From contig NZ_JBEPTK010000012.1 in NCBI RefSeq assembly GCF_040549485.1, forward strand, positions 119,044 through 183,043: a stretch of DNA of 64,000 nt. Direction: 5' to 3'. Every line of letters starts with the position of its first letter. Position 1 is the stretch's first letter. A model generated the notes under the pieces. It did not search any database and was not told the DNA's origin. It saw nothing but the letters and a program-made list of their open reading frames with translations. Shown one piece after another: positions 48,400-57,628 of the stretch. Both the position numbers and the translations under genes were made by a program. This DNA comes from Constrictibacter sp. MBR-5. GTDB lineage: Bacteria > Pseudomonadota > Alphaproteobacteria > JAJUGE01.

Positions 48400-49512
48400 A
48401 TGCGTTTCGTCCACACCGCAGACTGGCAGATCGGCCGGCCGTTCCGGCAGTTCGGCGACAAGGATGCGGCGCTGCGGCTGGCGCGGCTGGCGGCGGTGGA
48501 AAATGTCGGCCGGCTGGCGCAGCGCGAGGGGGCGGCGCACGTGCTGGTGGCGGGCGACGTCTACGACACCGAATCGCCGCAGCCGAAGACCCTGCTGGAG
48601 CCGCTGGAGCGCATGCGGCGCTTCCCCGGCGTCACCTGGCATCTGATCCCCGGCAACCACGACCCGCACCGGCCGGAGGGCGTCTGGGACCGGGTGCGCG
48701 AGGCGGGCGTGCCGGACAATGTCCGCCTGCACCTGACGCCGGAGCCGGCGCCGCTGGGCGATAACGCGGTGCTGCTGCCGGCCCCTCTCACCCGCAAGAG
48801 CGAGGGCGGCGACCTCACCGAATGGATGGACCGCGCCGAGACGCCGCCGGGTGCCTTGCGCATCGGCCTCGCCCACGGCTCGGTCCAGGGCTTCGGCACG
48901 GAAGGCGAGGCGTCGAACCCGATCGCCCCGGCGCGGCCGGAGCGCGCTGGCCTCGCCTATCTGGCGCTCGGCGACTGGCACCGCACCGTGCGGATCGGCC
49001 CGCACCTCTGGTACGCCGGCACGCCGGAGCCGGACCGCGCCGGCAGCCAGGAGGAGGGCCAGGCGCTGCTGGTCGACATCGCCGGCCCCGGCGCGCCGCC
49101 GACCGTCACGCCGCACGTGGTCGGCACGCACCAGTGGGTCGACCGCCGGGTGCAGCTCGCCGAGACGGCCGACCTGCCCGACATGGAGGCGCGGCTGCGC
49201 GCCCTGCCGGAGCCGTCCTGCGCCATCATGCGGCTCACACTGGAAGGCACCCTGCCCGTCGCGGGCCGGGCGGCGCTCGACCGCTGCCTGCTCGGCCTCG
49301 CGGCCGCCCTCTTCCACCTGGACGTCGACGATGCCGGCCTGCTGGTGCGGCCGACGGCGGCCGACCTGGAGGCGATCGACTTCGGCGGCGTCCTGCGCTT
49401 CGCCGCCGAGCGGCTGAAGGCGGCGGCCGACGATGCGGCGCAGCCGGCCGATGCGCGCCGCCGCGCCGAGGACGCGCTGGTGCAGCTCTTCGTTCGGGCG
49501 TCGGCAGGATGA
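48400..49512 (+). CDS. DNA repair metallophosphoesterase (SbcD/YhaO-like)
   Basis: A 370-residue nuclease subunit. Calcineurin-like motifs in order: F-V-H-T-A-D-W-Q-I-G (motif I), V-A-G-D-V-Y-D (II), P-G-N-H-D-P-H (III), A-H-G-S (IV) and A-L-G-D-W-H (V). All metal ligands are present. It pairs with the AAA ATPase that follows, as Mre11-Rad50 or SbcD-SbcC do; the length and neighbour fit the bacterial YhaO/YhaN subtype. The role is end processing of DNA breaks. Confidence 0.9.
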   Translation: MRFVHTADWQIGRPFRQFGDKDAALRLARLAAVENVGRLAQREGAAHVLVAGDVYDTESPQPKTLLEPLERMRRFPGVTWHLIPGNHDPHRPEGVWDRVREAGVPDNVRLHLTPEPAPLGDNAVLLPAPLTRKSEGGDLTEWMDRAETPPGALRIGLAHGSVQGFGTEGEASNPIAPARPERAGLAYLALGDWHRTVRIGPHLWYAGTPEPDRAGSQEEGQALLVDIAGPGAPPTVTPHVVGTHQWVDRRVQLAETADLPDMEARLRALPEPSCAIMRLTLEGTLPVAGRAALDRCLLGLAAALFHLDVDDAGLLVRPTAADLEAIDFGGVLRFAAERLKAAADDAAQPADARRRAEDALVQLFVRASAG

Positions 49513-49530
49513 TCGGCGGATGAAGCCCGC

Positions 49531-52215
49531 ATGAGGATCACCGCGATCGAGGTCGACGGCGTCGGCCGCTTCGGCACCGCCACCCGCGTCGACGGGCTGG
49601 GGCCGGGCGTCAACATCCTCTCGGCCGGCAACGAGGCCGGCAAGTCGACCCTGTTCCGCGCCGTGCGCGCCTGCCTGTTCGAGCGCCACAACTCGAAGAA
49701 CGAGTTCCTGCGCAGCCTCGCGACGGAGGGCCTGTCGCTGCCGGTCTGCGTCACCCTGGGCTTCGAGCACGACGGCGCCGACTACGTCCTGCGCAAGTCC
49801 TTCGTGAAGAGCCCGGCCGCCTCGCTCGCCCGCGGCGGCGTCGAGATCGCCCGCGGCCGCGAGGCGGACGAGAGGGTCTGGGAGTTGCTCGGCGTCGCGC
49901 CCGGCGGCGGCCGCTCGGTCGACGAGGCGGCCTTCGGCATCCTCTGGGTCGGCCAGGGCAAGTCCTTCGACCCGCCCGCCATGTCGGACGCCGCGGCGAA
50001 CGCCCTCAACGCCGCGATCCAGGAGGAGGTCGGCACCCTCGTCGGCGGCGAGCGCGCCCGCAAGGTGCTGGCCGAGCTGAAGGACGAGCTCAGCAAACTG
50101 GTCACCGACACTGGCAAACCCAGACGCGGCGGCCCCTACGATGAGGCCGAGGCGCGGCTCGCCGGCTTCGCGCGCGAGCTGGAGGAGGCCGAACGCCGCC
50201 TCGCCGTGCTCGACGCCCAGCTCGTCGACCTCGCGGCGAAGCGCGCCGAGGGCGCCCGCCTCGCCGACCCGGCGATCGAGGCCGGCATGCGCAGCGACCT
50301 CGCCGCGGCGCGTACCGCCCTGAAGGAGGGCGAGAGCGCCGCCGCCCTGCTCGGCCGGTTCGAACTCGCCGAGCAGCAGGCGCGCGCGGCCCTCGACCGG
50401 GCGACGCAGCAGCGCGCCGACCTCACCCAGCGCGCCGCGCGCATCGACGCCGACCGCCGGCGCGAGGCCGACCTGCAGGCGAAGCTGGCACCGCTCGACG
50501 CCGAGGAGCGGGCGGCGCGCGACGCCCTGGCGGCGGCCCGCGCCGAGATCGCCGCCATCGACGCCGCAGCCGAACGCGACGCCGTGGCGGAACGCGATCT
50601 CCAGCGGCTGGCCGAGGCGCTCGCCCGCGCCGCCGGCCGCGACGACCTCGCACGGCGCGAGGCGGCACTCGTCGCCCTCGGCGACAGGCTGGTCGCGAAC
50701 GAGGCGGCGCTGGCCGGCAACGGCGCCACGGCGACGGCGCTGACAACCTTGGACGCCATCGAGCGCGAGCAGGGCGGGCTTCTGGCGCGCCTGGAAGCGG
50801 CGGCGCCGCACGTTTCCGTCACCCTCGGCCCGGAGGGTGCCGGCCGGGTGGAATTCGCCGGACGCCGCCTCGACGCCGACGCCGCCCAGGCGGCAGTCGA
50901 TCCGCTGACCATCCGGATAGGCGACATCGCCACGGTGACCGTCTCGCCGCCCGCCGGCGCCGGCAAGGCCGAACAGCAGAAGCTGCAGCAGCTGAATGAA
51001 CGGCTGGCCGCCCTCCTCGACGGCGCCGGCGTCTCGACGGCGGCGGAGCTGCGCGCCGCGCACGCCCGGCGCCGCGAGCTGGAAGCCGACGCCGCCGGCC
51101 TGCGCGCGGAACTGGAGGCCTATGGCGTGCGCGGCGGCTCGCCGGCCACGGCACTGGAGAAGCTGCGCACCGAGATCGCCCGCGCCGACAGCCTGGTCGC
51201 CGAAGCGCTGGCGGCCGCCGGCCTCGACACGCCGCCGACCGCCGCCGACCTCGCCGCCCGGCAGGAGGCGCTGCGCGGCGGCCGCGACACCGCCCGCCGC
51301 CGCCGGCAGACACTGGAGGGCACGGCCGAGGCGCAGAACGCCACGCTGGCGCGCACCGGTGCCGCGCGCGGCGAGTTGGGTGGCGCGCTGGGCGAGATCG
51401 CCGGCCGCCTCGCCGCCGACCTCGCCGTGCTGCCCGACGCCGACCGCGACCGCCTGATGCAGGCCGCCGACGCGCGCGTCGCGGCCGCCACCGCCGAGCG
51501 CGGCACCAAGGCCGCCGCCCTGGAAGGCCAGCGCAGCGCCGCACCGTCGCCCGAGGAGTTGGAGCGGCGCGCCACCCGCGTGACGCGCCTGGAGACGGCA
51601 CTGCAGAACAACGAGTCACGCCGCGGCACGCTGGAGCGCGAGATCGCCAACCTGGAAGGCCAGATCCAGAGCGCCGGCGGCGACGGTCTCGGCGAGCGCG
51701 CCGAGGTGCTGCGCGAGGAGCGCGATCTCGCCGCCCGCGACGTCGAGCGCCACCGCGGCCACGTCGCGACGCTCCAGCTGCTGCGCGAGACGATCGAGGC
51801 CTGCTACCAGGAGCAGCGCGACCGGCTGCACGCCCCGCTGCGCCGCCACCTGCGGCCGTTCCTGAACGACGTCTTCCCGCAGGCGGAACTGGCGCTGGGC
51901 GACGGCTTCGCCATCACCGGCCTGCACCGGAACGGACCCGAGGCGGAGCTGTTCGAGCGCCTGTCGGTCGGCACCCAGGAGCAGATCGCCGTGCTCGTCC
52001 GCCTCGCCATGGGCGCGCTCATCTGCGAGCGCGGCCAGGAGGTGCCGATCGTCCTGGACGACGCGCTGGTCTTCTCCGACGACGGCCGCATCGAGCAGAT
52101 GTTCGACGCCCTGGCCCGCGCCGGCCGCACCCAGCAGGTCATCGTCCTCACCTGCCGCAGCCGCGCCTTCGCCAAGCTTGGCGGCCACGACCTCTCGATC
52201 GTGCCGGCGGGGTGA
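49531..52215 (+). CDS. SMC-like ATPase (SbcC/YhaN-like) with a beta-rich apex
   Basis: An 894-residue Rad50-type ATPase. Walker A G-N-E-A-G-K-S-T is at about 32-39, the ABC signature L-S-V-G-T-Q-E-Q-I near 815, and Walker B P-I-V-L-D-D-A near 840; two long Ala/Glu/Arg-rich coiled coils lie between. At the apex (residues ~425-480), where SbcC and Rad50 have a C-x-x-C zinc hook, this protein has strand-like segments (V-S-V-T-L-G, V-E-F-A-G-R-R-L, T-I-R-I-G-D-I-A-T-V-T-V) and no Cys pair, so dimerisation through a hook is unlikely. The gene starts 18 bases after the phosphoesterase. Confidence 0.87.
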   Translation: MRITAIEVDGVGRFGTATRVDGLGPGVNILSAGNEAGKSTLFRAVRACLFERHNSKNEFLRSLATEGLSLPVCVTLGFEHDGADYVLRKSFVKSPAASLARGGVEIARGREADERVWELLGVAPGGGRSVDEAAFGILWVGQGKSFDPPAMSDAAANALNAAIQEEVGTLVGGERARKVLAELKDELSKLVTDTGKPRRGGPYDEAEARLAGFARELEEAERRLAVLDAQLVDLAAKRAEGARLADPAIEAGMRSDLAAARTALKEGESAAALLGRFELAEQQARAALDRATQQRADLTQRAARIDADRRREADLQAKLAPLDAEERAARDALAAARAEIAAIDAAAERDAVAERDLQRLAEALARAAGRDDLARREAALVALGDRLVANEAALAGNGATATALTTLDAIEREQGGLLARLEAAAPHVSVTLGPEGAGRVEFAGRRLDADAAQAAVDPLTIRIGDIATVTVSPPAGAGKAEQQKLQQLNERLAALLDGAGVSTAAELRAAHARRRELEADAAGLRAELEAYGVRGGSPATALEKLRTEIARADSLVAEALAAAGLDTPPTAADLAARQEALRGGRDTARRRRQTLEGTAEAQNATLARTGAARGELGGALGEIAGRLAADLAVLPDADRDRLMQAADARVAAATAERGTKAAALEGQRSAAPSPEELERRATRVTRLETALQNNESRRGTLEREIANLEGQIQSAGGDGLGERAEVLREERDLAARDVERHRGHVATLQLLRETIEACYQEQRDRLHAPLRRHLRPFLNDVFPQAELALGDGFAITGLHRNGPEAELFERLSVGTQEQIAVLVRLAMGALICERGQEVPIVLDDALVFSDDGRIEQMFDALARAGRTQQVIVLTCRSRAFAKLGGHDLSIVPAG

Positions 52216-52318
52216 GTCATCCCGACGTCGAGGGGGTTGCCTGATCACGATGGAGGCGGCCTGCGTGAGAGGACGGACGGCCGAGGTGGAGGGTACCGCC
52301 GGACGTCCGTCCGCCGCG

Positions 52319-53332
52319 TCAAGCCGTTCGTTGGACGGTGGGCAAGGCAACCGTCTCGCCCGTCACGTCGATCGCCACCTTGCCGCGCAGGCCCCGCGCG
52401 GTGCCGTTCTCCAACAGTTCGTGTGCTTCGCTCATTCGTGCGAGCGGTAACGTCGCCCCGATCACGGGCTTCACCAGACCGCGCTCGATCAGTCGTGTGA
52501 GGGCATCGAGCTTGCCCCGGTTCTGGCGGGTGAACACGAAGTGATAGGCGGCGTTCTTGCCCCAGGCCTCGACCAGGTTCTGCGGCTGAGCGATGTCCAC
52601 GAGACTGACGACACGCCCGAAGTCGGCGAGCGTCAGGGGACTTCTGGTGAGCGCATCGCCTCCGATGGTGTCGAAGACGACGTCGACGCCCTGTCCGCCG
52701 GTCAGGCGAGCGACCCCTTCCACATAGTCTTCGGCGGTAAAGTCGATCGCGTCGTCGGCACCGAGCGAGCGCACGAAGTCATGGTCGCCGGCGCGCGCCG
52801 TCGTGATCACCCGAGCGCCGATCGCCTTGGCGATCTGAACCGCAATCGTACCCACGCCCCCTGCGCCGCCATGGATGAGGATCGTCTCGCCGACGCTCAA
52901 CTGCGCGCGCTGAACGAACGCCTCCCAGACCGTGCCGCCCACGAGCGTCAGGCTCGCCGCCTCGAGGTGGCTGAGGTTCCGGGGCTTACGGCTGACGAGT
53001 TCGACGTCGGCGACATGCTGCTCGGCGTACGAGCCGGCACCACCGAATATCTTCGGTGTGTAGTACACCTCGTCGCCGGCCGCGAACTCGCTGACGTCCG
53101 ATCCGACCTCCTCGACGACACCCGAGATGTCATGGCCGATGATGGCGGGCAGCGGTACGTAGTCCGGATAGTGGCCGCGGCGAATCTGGTAGTCGAGCGG
53201 GTTGACGGCAGTGGCGTGCACCCGAACCCGCACCTGACGCGGACCGACTGCCGGCACCGGTACCTCGCGCAGCTCGAACGCGTCCGGCCCCCCAAAGCGG
53301 CTGAGCACGATGGCCTTCATGGTCACGGTCAT
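52319..53332 (-). CDS. NADP-dependent quinone oxidoreductase-like (zinc-free MDR)
   Basis: A 337-residue medium-chain dehydrogenase/reductase. The GroES-like half has [11 protein letters not shown] and [12 protein letters not shown], the Rossmann half [15 protein letters not shown]. No structural-zinc Cys set is seen, so it fits the quinone oxidoreductase group. The ATG at 53332 has AAAGGG 6 bases upstream; frame extends to 53347. It is divergent from a LysR gene that probably controls it. Third codon positions look more AT-rich than in the neighbours. Confidence 0.87.
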   Translation of the reverse strand: MTVTMKAIVLSRFGGPDAFELREVPVPAVGPRQVRVRVHATAVNPLDYQIRRGHYPDYVPLPAIIGHDISGVVEEVGSDVSEFAAGDEVYYTPKIFGGAGSYAEQHVADVELVSRKPRNLSHLEAASLTLVGGTVWEAFVQRAQLSVGETILIHGGAGGVGTIAVQIAKAIGARVITTARAGDHDFVRSLGADDAIDFTAEDYVEGVARLTGGQGVDVVFDTIGGDALTRSPLTLADFGRVVSLVDIAQPQNLVEAWGKNAAYHFVFTRQNRGKLDALTRLIERGLVKPVIGATLPLARMSEAHELLENGTARGLRGKVAIDVTGETVALPTVQRTA

Positions 53333-53411
53333 GACGAACCCTTTCAATGGAGAGGGGCAGAGCCAAGGCTCAGCGGCCCCGTGAGGATCCTGCCAATCTG
53401 ACTCCTCGCCA

Positions 53412-53441
53412 TTGCCGTCGGTAGCTGGCCGAAACTAGGAT
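53412..53441 (+). promoter_or_regulatory. Promoter of the LysR gene
   Basis: TTGCCG (53412-53417), 18-bp spacer, TAGGAT (53436-53441). It lies in the divergent region between the LysR gene and the oxidoreductase. Confidence 0.5.
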
Positions 53442-53445
53442 CAGC

Positions 53446-53462
53446 TTCAACGAAGGCTTGAA
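53446..53462. promoter_or_regulatory. Inverted repeat TTCAA-N7-TTGAA before the LysR gene
   Basis: A 5-bp palindromic pair with 7-bp spacing, ending 9 bases before the ATG at 53472. It is a possible autoregulatory LysR site, though it does not follow the T-N11-A rule. Confidence 0.4.
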
Positions 53463-53471
53463 AGTGCCGCG

Positions 53472-54395
53472 ATGAACGTCGACGATTTGAGCCTGTTCGT
53501 CCGCATCGCCCGGCTGCGCAGCATCAGCTCCGCAGCCCGCGACCTGGGCGTCACTCCGGCCGGCGCGAGCGCCCGGTTGGCGGCGCTGGAGAAGCGGCTC
53601 GGAGCCCGGCTTCTGCATCGAACGACGCGGCAGACGACCTTGACCGAAGACGGCCTCGCCTTTCTGCCGCATGCAGAGCACGTTGTTCTCGCAGCGGAAG
53701 CCGCCCGCGCCGCGCTCGGTCGGGAGCAGGCCGTGCCGCGCGGCACGCTGCGGGTCGCGGCTCCAGCCTCGTTCGCGCGCATGCATATCGTGCCGGGCCT
53801 GCCCGACTTCGTCAGCCGGTATCCCGATCTCGCCATCGATCTGCGCATGTCCGACAACATCGTCGATCTCGTCGAAGGCGCCTTCGATGTGGCGGTTCGC
53901 TATGCCGAACTCGGCGACTCGTCCTTCGTCGCTCGGCGACTCGCTCCAGATCGACGGGTGCTGGTTGCGTCGCCCGCGTACATCGAGCGGCGAGGGCGGC
54001 CGAACACGCCGGACGACCTCGCCGAGCATGCCTGCCTCGTCGTCGGTACGCTCGATCTCTGGACATTCCGAGGAAAGAGTGGGGAGCTGATCGAGCGGCG
54101 CATTACGCCGGGCCTGCGGATCAACGACGGCGGGGCCGTGCGCGACGCAGCTTGCGCGGGGCTCGGCGTCGCTCTGATGGCGACCTGGTGCGCCGCGGAC
54201 GAGCTTCGATCCGGCGCGCTTGTACCAGCCCTGCCCGAATACCCGCTCGTCTCGACACAGACGCTCTGGGCACTCTACCCGAGCTCGCGCGAGCTGGCCC
54301 CAAAGGTGAGAGTCTTGATCGACTGGCTCACGGAGCGGTTTGGGCGACACCCCTATTGGGATCGAGGACTCGATGGAATCTTGGAGCGCGTTTGA
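53472..54395 (+). CDS. LysR family transcriptional regulator
   Basis: A 307-residue LTTR: N-terminal winged helix with L-S-L-F-V-R-I-A and S-I-S-S-A-A-R-D-L-G-V-T-P-A-G-A-S-A-R-L-A-A-L-E-type recognition helix (residues ~5-60), and a C-terminal periplasmic-binding-like effector domain (G-T-L-R-V-A-A-P; F-D-V-A-V-R-Y). It belongs to the group that controls adjacent oxidoreductases. The divergent quinone oxidoreductase is the natural target. Like that gene, it has a less GC-biased codon usage than the flanks, which suggests the pair came in together. Confidence 0.9.
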   Translation: MNVDDLSLFVRIARLRSISSAARDLGVTPAGASARLAALEKRLGARLLHRTTRQTTLTEDGLAFLPHAEHVVLAAEAARAALGREQAVPRGTLRVAAPASFARMHIVPGLPDFVSRYPDLAIDLRMSDNIVDLVEGAFDVAVRYAELGDSSFVARRLAPDRRVLVASPAYIERRGRPNTPDDLAEHACLVVGTLDLWTFRGKSGELIERRITPGLRINDGGAVRDAACAGLGVALMATWCAADELRSGALVPALPEYPLVSTQTLWALYPSSRELAPKVRVLIDWLTERFGRHPYWDRGLDGILERV

Positions 54396-54430
54396 GAAGT
54401 CTCACTGCCATCGCCTGAGCATGGCGCCGT

Positions 54431-55714
54431 TCACCCCCCGCCATGCGGGATCCACAGCGCGATGCCCGGTACGAGCACCAGCAGCAGGATCATCGCCGCC
54501 AGCGCCAGGATGAACGGCACCGCCCCCAGCATCACGTCGTGTAGCTGGCCGTGCGGGCGCAGGCCCTGGACGACGAACAGGTTGATGCCGACCGGCGGGG
54601 TGATCATCGCCGTCTCCAGCAGCAGCATGATCAGCACGCCGAACCAGACGGGGTCGAAGCCGGCGGCCATGACGACCGGCGTCATGATCGGCACCGTCGC
54701 CACCATCATGGACAGCGTCTCCATGAACATGCCGAGCACCAGGTAGAAGACGATGACCGCCGCCAGCGTCTGGTAGGGCGTCAGCCCGACGTCGCCGACC
54801 AGCCCCGTCACCGCGTCGGCGAGGCCGATCGCCGTGATCACGAAGTTCAGGAAATAGGCGACGATCAGGATCGCCATCACCATGCCGGTGGTGCGCATCG
54901 TGCCCTCGACCACCCGGCGCAGCATGGCGAGCGAGATGCGCCGCCGCCACGCCGCCAGGGCGAAGGCGGCGATCACGCCGAGTGCGGCCGATTCCGTCGC
55001 CGTGGCGAGGCCGGCATAGATCGAGCCGATGATCACCGCGAAGATCAGCAGCGGCGGCACGAGGTCCGGCAGGCTGCGCCAGCGCGCGCTCCAGCTGGTC
55101 GCCACCGGCCGGCCGCCCTTGTGCGGCTGCAGCCTGCAGATCAGCGCCACCATCCCCGTGAACATCAGCGCCAGGAGCAGGCCGGGCAGGATGCCGGCCA
55201 GATAGAGCTGCGGGATCGAGGTCTCGGTCAGTACGCCGTAGACGATCATGTTGATCGACGGCGGGATCAGGATGCCCAGCGTTCCGCCGGCCGCCAGGGT
55301 GCCGAGGAACAGGCGCTCGTCGTAGCCGTGCTTATCGACCTCGTCGAGCGCCACCGTGCCGATCGTGGCCGCCGTCGCGACGCTGGAGCCCGAGGTCGCG
55401 GCGAACATGGCGCAGGCGGCGATGTTGGAATGCATGAGGCCGCCCGGCAGCCACGACACCCAGTGCGTCAGCGCGGCATACATCCGCTCGGCGATACCCG
55501 AGCGCAGCAGCACCTCGCCCAGCAGGATGAACAGCGGGATGGCGACCAGGATGAAGTCGGTCGAGGCCGACCAGGCGATCTCGCCGATCGCCCGCGACAC
55601 CGGCAGGAAGGCGTAGACGTCGCCGAGGGCCAGCGCGAGGATGCCCAGCGCCGCCGCCACCGGCAGGCCGAGCGCCAGGAGGACGACGAGGATCGCCGTC
55701 GCGGAACCGATCAT
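54431..55714 (-). CDS. dctM: TRAP transporter large permease DctM (copy 2)
   Basis: A 427-residue large permease with the same landmarks as copy 1: A-I-P-L-F-I-L-L-G-E-V-L-L-R-S-G, F-A-A-T-S-G-S-S-V-A-T-A-A-T-I-G, G-G-T-L-G-I-L-I-P-P-S-I and I-T-P-P-V-G-I-N-L-F. It overlaps the small permease gene by ATGA. It is the last gene of a dctP-Q-M operon on the minus strand; 35 bases separate it from the convergent LysR gene. Confidence 0.93.
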   Translation of the reverse strand: MIGSATAILVVLLALGLPVAAALGILALALGDVYAFLPVSRAIGEIAWSASTDFILVAIPLFILLGEVLLRSGIAERMYAALTHWVSWLPGGLMHSNIAACAMFAATSGSSVATAATIGTVALDEVDKHGYDERLFLGTLAAGGTLGILIPPSINMIVYGVLTETSIPQLYLAGILPGLLLALMFTGMVALICRLQPHKGGRPVATSWSARWRSLPDLVPPLLIFAVIIGSIYAGLATATESAALGVIAAFALAAWRRRISLAMLRRVVEGTMRTTGMVMAILIVAYFLNFVITAIGLADAVTGLVGDVGLTPYQTLAAVIVFYLVLGMFMETLSMMVATVPIMTPVVMAAGFDPVWFGVLIMLLLETAMITPPVGINLFVVQGLRPHGQLHDVMLGAVPFILALAAMILLLVLVPGIALWIPHGGG

Positions 55715-56334
55715 GCGGTGCGCCTCGCCCCTTCTCCGCCGTCCTCATGGCCCGGCGGCAGTTCGTCGGCGATCTCTTCCTTGATGCTGCGCGAGCCGGC
55801 GATCGTCTGGACCGTCGCCAGGTCGCCGCGCAGCAGCGCCAGCACCGCGTGCAGCAGCAGCAGCGCCGCCACCGCCAGGAACAGCACGAGCCCCGCGAAC
55901 CAGAGCGACTGCGGAATGATCAGCGGCGTGCTGAGCGGCGACATCGAGCGCGCACCCATCGCCGCCGTGTCGGCGACCATCCCCCAGCCGTACCAGGCGA
56001 CGAGGCCGAACACCGCGACGAAGCCGGCTAGGCCGAGGATATCGAGCGCCGCCCGCATCGGCCGCGGGAAGTGGATGTAGAGCGAGTCGATGCGGATGTG
56101 CGCCCGGTGCAGCAGCGTGAAGCCCAGCGACCACGTGGTGCCGATCGCCAGGGCGTAGCCCGACAGTTCGTCCGCCCCGCCGACCGTGACGTTGAACAGC
56201 TTGCGGACGATCACGTCGTAGCCGATCAGGAAGGCGGCGAGGATGACCAGCGCCCCGCCGAACCAGACCCCGGCGAGCGACGCGCGCTCGGCGAGGCGCA
56301 GGCTCCAGGGCACGCCGCGTCCCCGCTCCGCCAT
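55711..56334 (-). CDS. dctQ: TRAP transporter small permease DctQ (copy 2)
   Basis: A 207-residue four-helix protein: G-G-A-L-V-I-L-A-A-F-L-I-G-Y-D-V, E-L-S-G-Y-A-L-A-I-G-T-T-W-S-L-G-F, I-I-P-Q-S-L-W-F-A-G-L-V-L-F. The C-terminus carries S-R-S-I-K-E-E-I-A-D-E-L, parallel to the S-L-D-E-E-V-Q-E-E-L of copy 1. It starts 7 bases after the dctP stop. Confidence 0.9.
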   Translation of the reverse strand: MAERGRGVPWSLRLAERASLAGVWFGGALVILAAFLIGYDVIVRKLFNVTVGGADELSGYALAIGTTWSLGFTLLHRAHIRIDSLYIHFPRPMRAALDILGLAGFVAVFGLVAWYGWGMVADTAAMGARSMSPLSTPLIIPQSLWFAGLVLFLAVAALLLLHAVLALLRGDLATVQTIAGSRSIKEEIADELPPGHEDGGEGARRTA

Positions 56335-56341
56335 CGCCGGC

Positions 56342-57400
56342 TCAGATCTTGTCGACGGGGATCTGCAGGTCGACGACCTTGCCGACCGTCGCGTTCCACT
56401 CCTCGGCGCACGCCTTGCCGCAGCGCTTGCCCCAGTTCAGCAGCACGACGTCCTGCATCAGCTTGGCGCGCAGCGTCTGGTCCTCGTCGGAGACGGGGAC
56501 ACGCGTCATCTTGACCTTCTTGCCGAGGGTGCAGGGCTCCTTGTCGAAGTTGCAGCTCTCGCCCTCCTCGGTCGCCTTGGCCACCGTCTCCCACATCTTG
56601 TCTTCGAACGTGTCGAACTGCGTCTCGAAGAAGGCCTTCACCTCCGGCGGGAACTTGTTCCAGGACTCGTCGCCGACCGCCTGATAGTTGACGCTCCAGC
56701 CGAGCGACAGCGGGTAGAGGTGCGAGGACACTTCGGCCCAGCCCGCCGTGTTGCCGCTGAGCGAGCCGGTGACGGCGCAGTCGACGACGCCGCGCTGCAG
56801 CGCCGGCACGACCTCGGCGAACGCCATCGAAACGGTGGTGCCGCCGACCGCGGTGATGAAGTCGTTCATCGTCTTGTTGAAGACGCGGACCTTCTTGCCC
56901 TTCAGGTCGGCGAGGCCGGAGATCGGCTCGCGGCACCAGAAGACCTGCGGCGGGTTGGCGCCGACGGCGAGCAGCCTGGTCGCGAATTTCTGCTCCATGA
57001 CGCGCGCCATGGTCGGCTTCCACGCCTCGCACGCCGCCCGCGCCGCCTCCGGCGTCAGGGTCAGGCCGGCCAGGTCGCAGCCCTCGAACACCGGGTCCTC
57101 GCCCGCCATCTTGCTGATGTCGCCGGCGCCGAAGTCGGTGACACCCAGCTTGCTCATCCGCATCATCTGGAAGTCCTTGATGCCGGCGCGGTCGACCGGG
57201 ACGATGTCCGCGGTGATCTTGCCGCCCGAGGCTTCCGGGATCGTCTTGGTCCAGAACGGCACCTCGTCGCGCTCCGAGGCGACGGTGTTCCCGTTCAGGC
57301 CGATCGCCTTCACGTGCAGCTTCGGCAGGTCGGCGGCACCCGCTGCCACGGTCATCGCCGCGACCATGCCGGCGGCGATCGTCAGACCCAGTGTCCTCAT
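56342..57400 (-). CDS. dctP: TRAP transporter solute-binding protein DctP (copy 2)
   Basis: A 352-residue periplasmic binding protein with signal peptide M-R-T-L-G-L-T-I-A-A-G-M ending A-G-A-A (about residue 23). D-L-K-G-K-K-V-R-V-F-N, F-A-E-V-V-P-A-L-Q-R-G-V-V-D-C and a C-terminal R-C-G-K-A-C before W-N-A-T-V-G match copy 1, so both belong to one Cys-containing subfamily. GGGGAG is 7 bases before the ATG. It is divergent from HyuB, which suggests a shared substrate or its breakdown product. Confidence 0.9.
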   Translation of the reverse strand: MRTLGLTIAAGMVAAMTVAAGAADLPKLHVKAIGLNGNTVASERDEVPFWTKTIPEASGGKITADIVPVDRAGIKDFQMMRMSKLGVTDFGAGDISKMAGEDPVFEGCDLAGLTLTPEAARAACEAWKPTMARVMEQKFATRLLAVGANPPQVFWCREPISGLADLKGKKVRVFNKTMNDFITAVGGTTVSMAFAEVVPALQRGVVDCAVTGSLSGNTAGWAEVSSHLYPLSLGWSVNYQAVGDESWNKFPPEVKAFFETQFDTFEDKMWETVAKATEEGESCNFDKEPCTLGKKVKMTRVPVSDEDQTLRAKLMQDVVLLNWGKRCGKACAEEWNATVGKVVDLQIPVDKI

Positions 57401-57628
57401 GCTCGTGCTCCCCAGCCAAGTCTCCCGAGGCCCCGGCCGTCTGGCCGGCCGGTGACCGCTCCTGGCGCCGTGGCAGCAAGATGCATGCCGCCGGCCGCAC
57501 GGATCGCCGCCGATGCGGGGCCGCCCCGGGAAGCGGAGCCCATGGCACGGCGCTTGCTGCCGGCTTGCTCTCCACGAGCCGGTGCGCGACCTTGCGCTGC
57601 GCGTTCCGGCGCTTGCAAGAGGTGTTTC

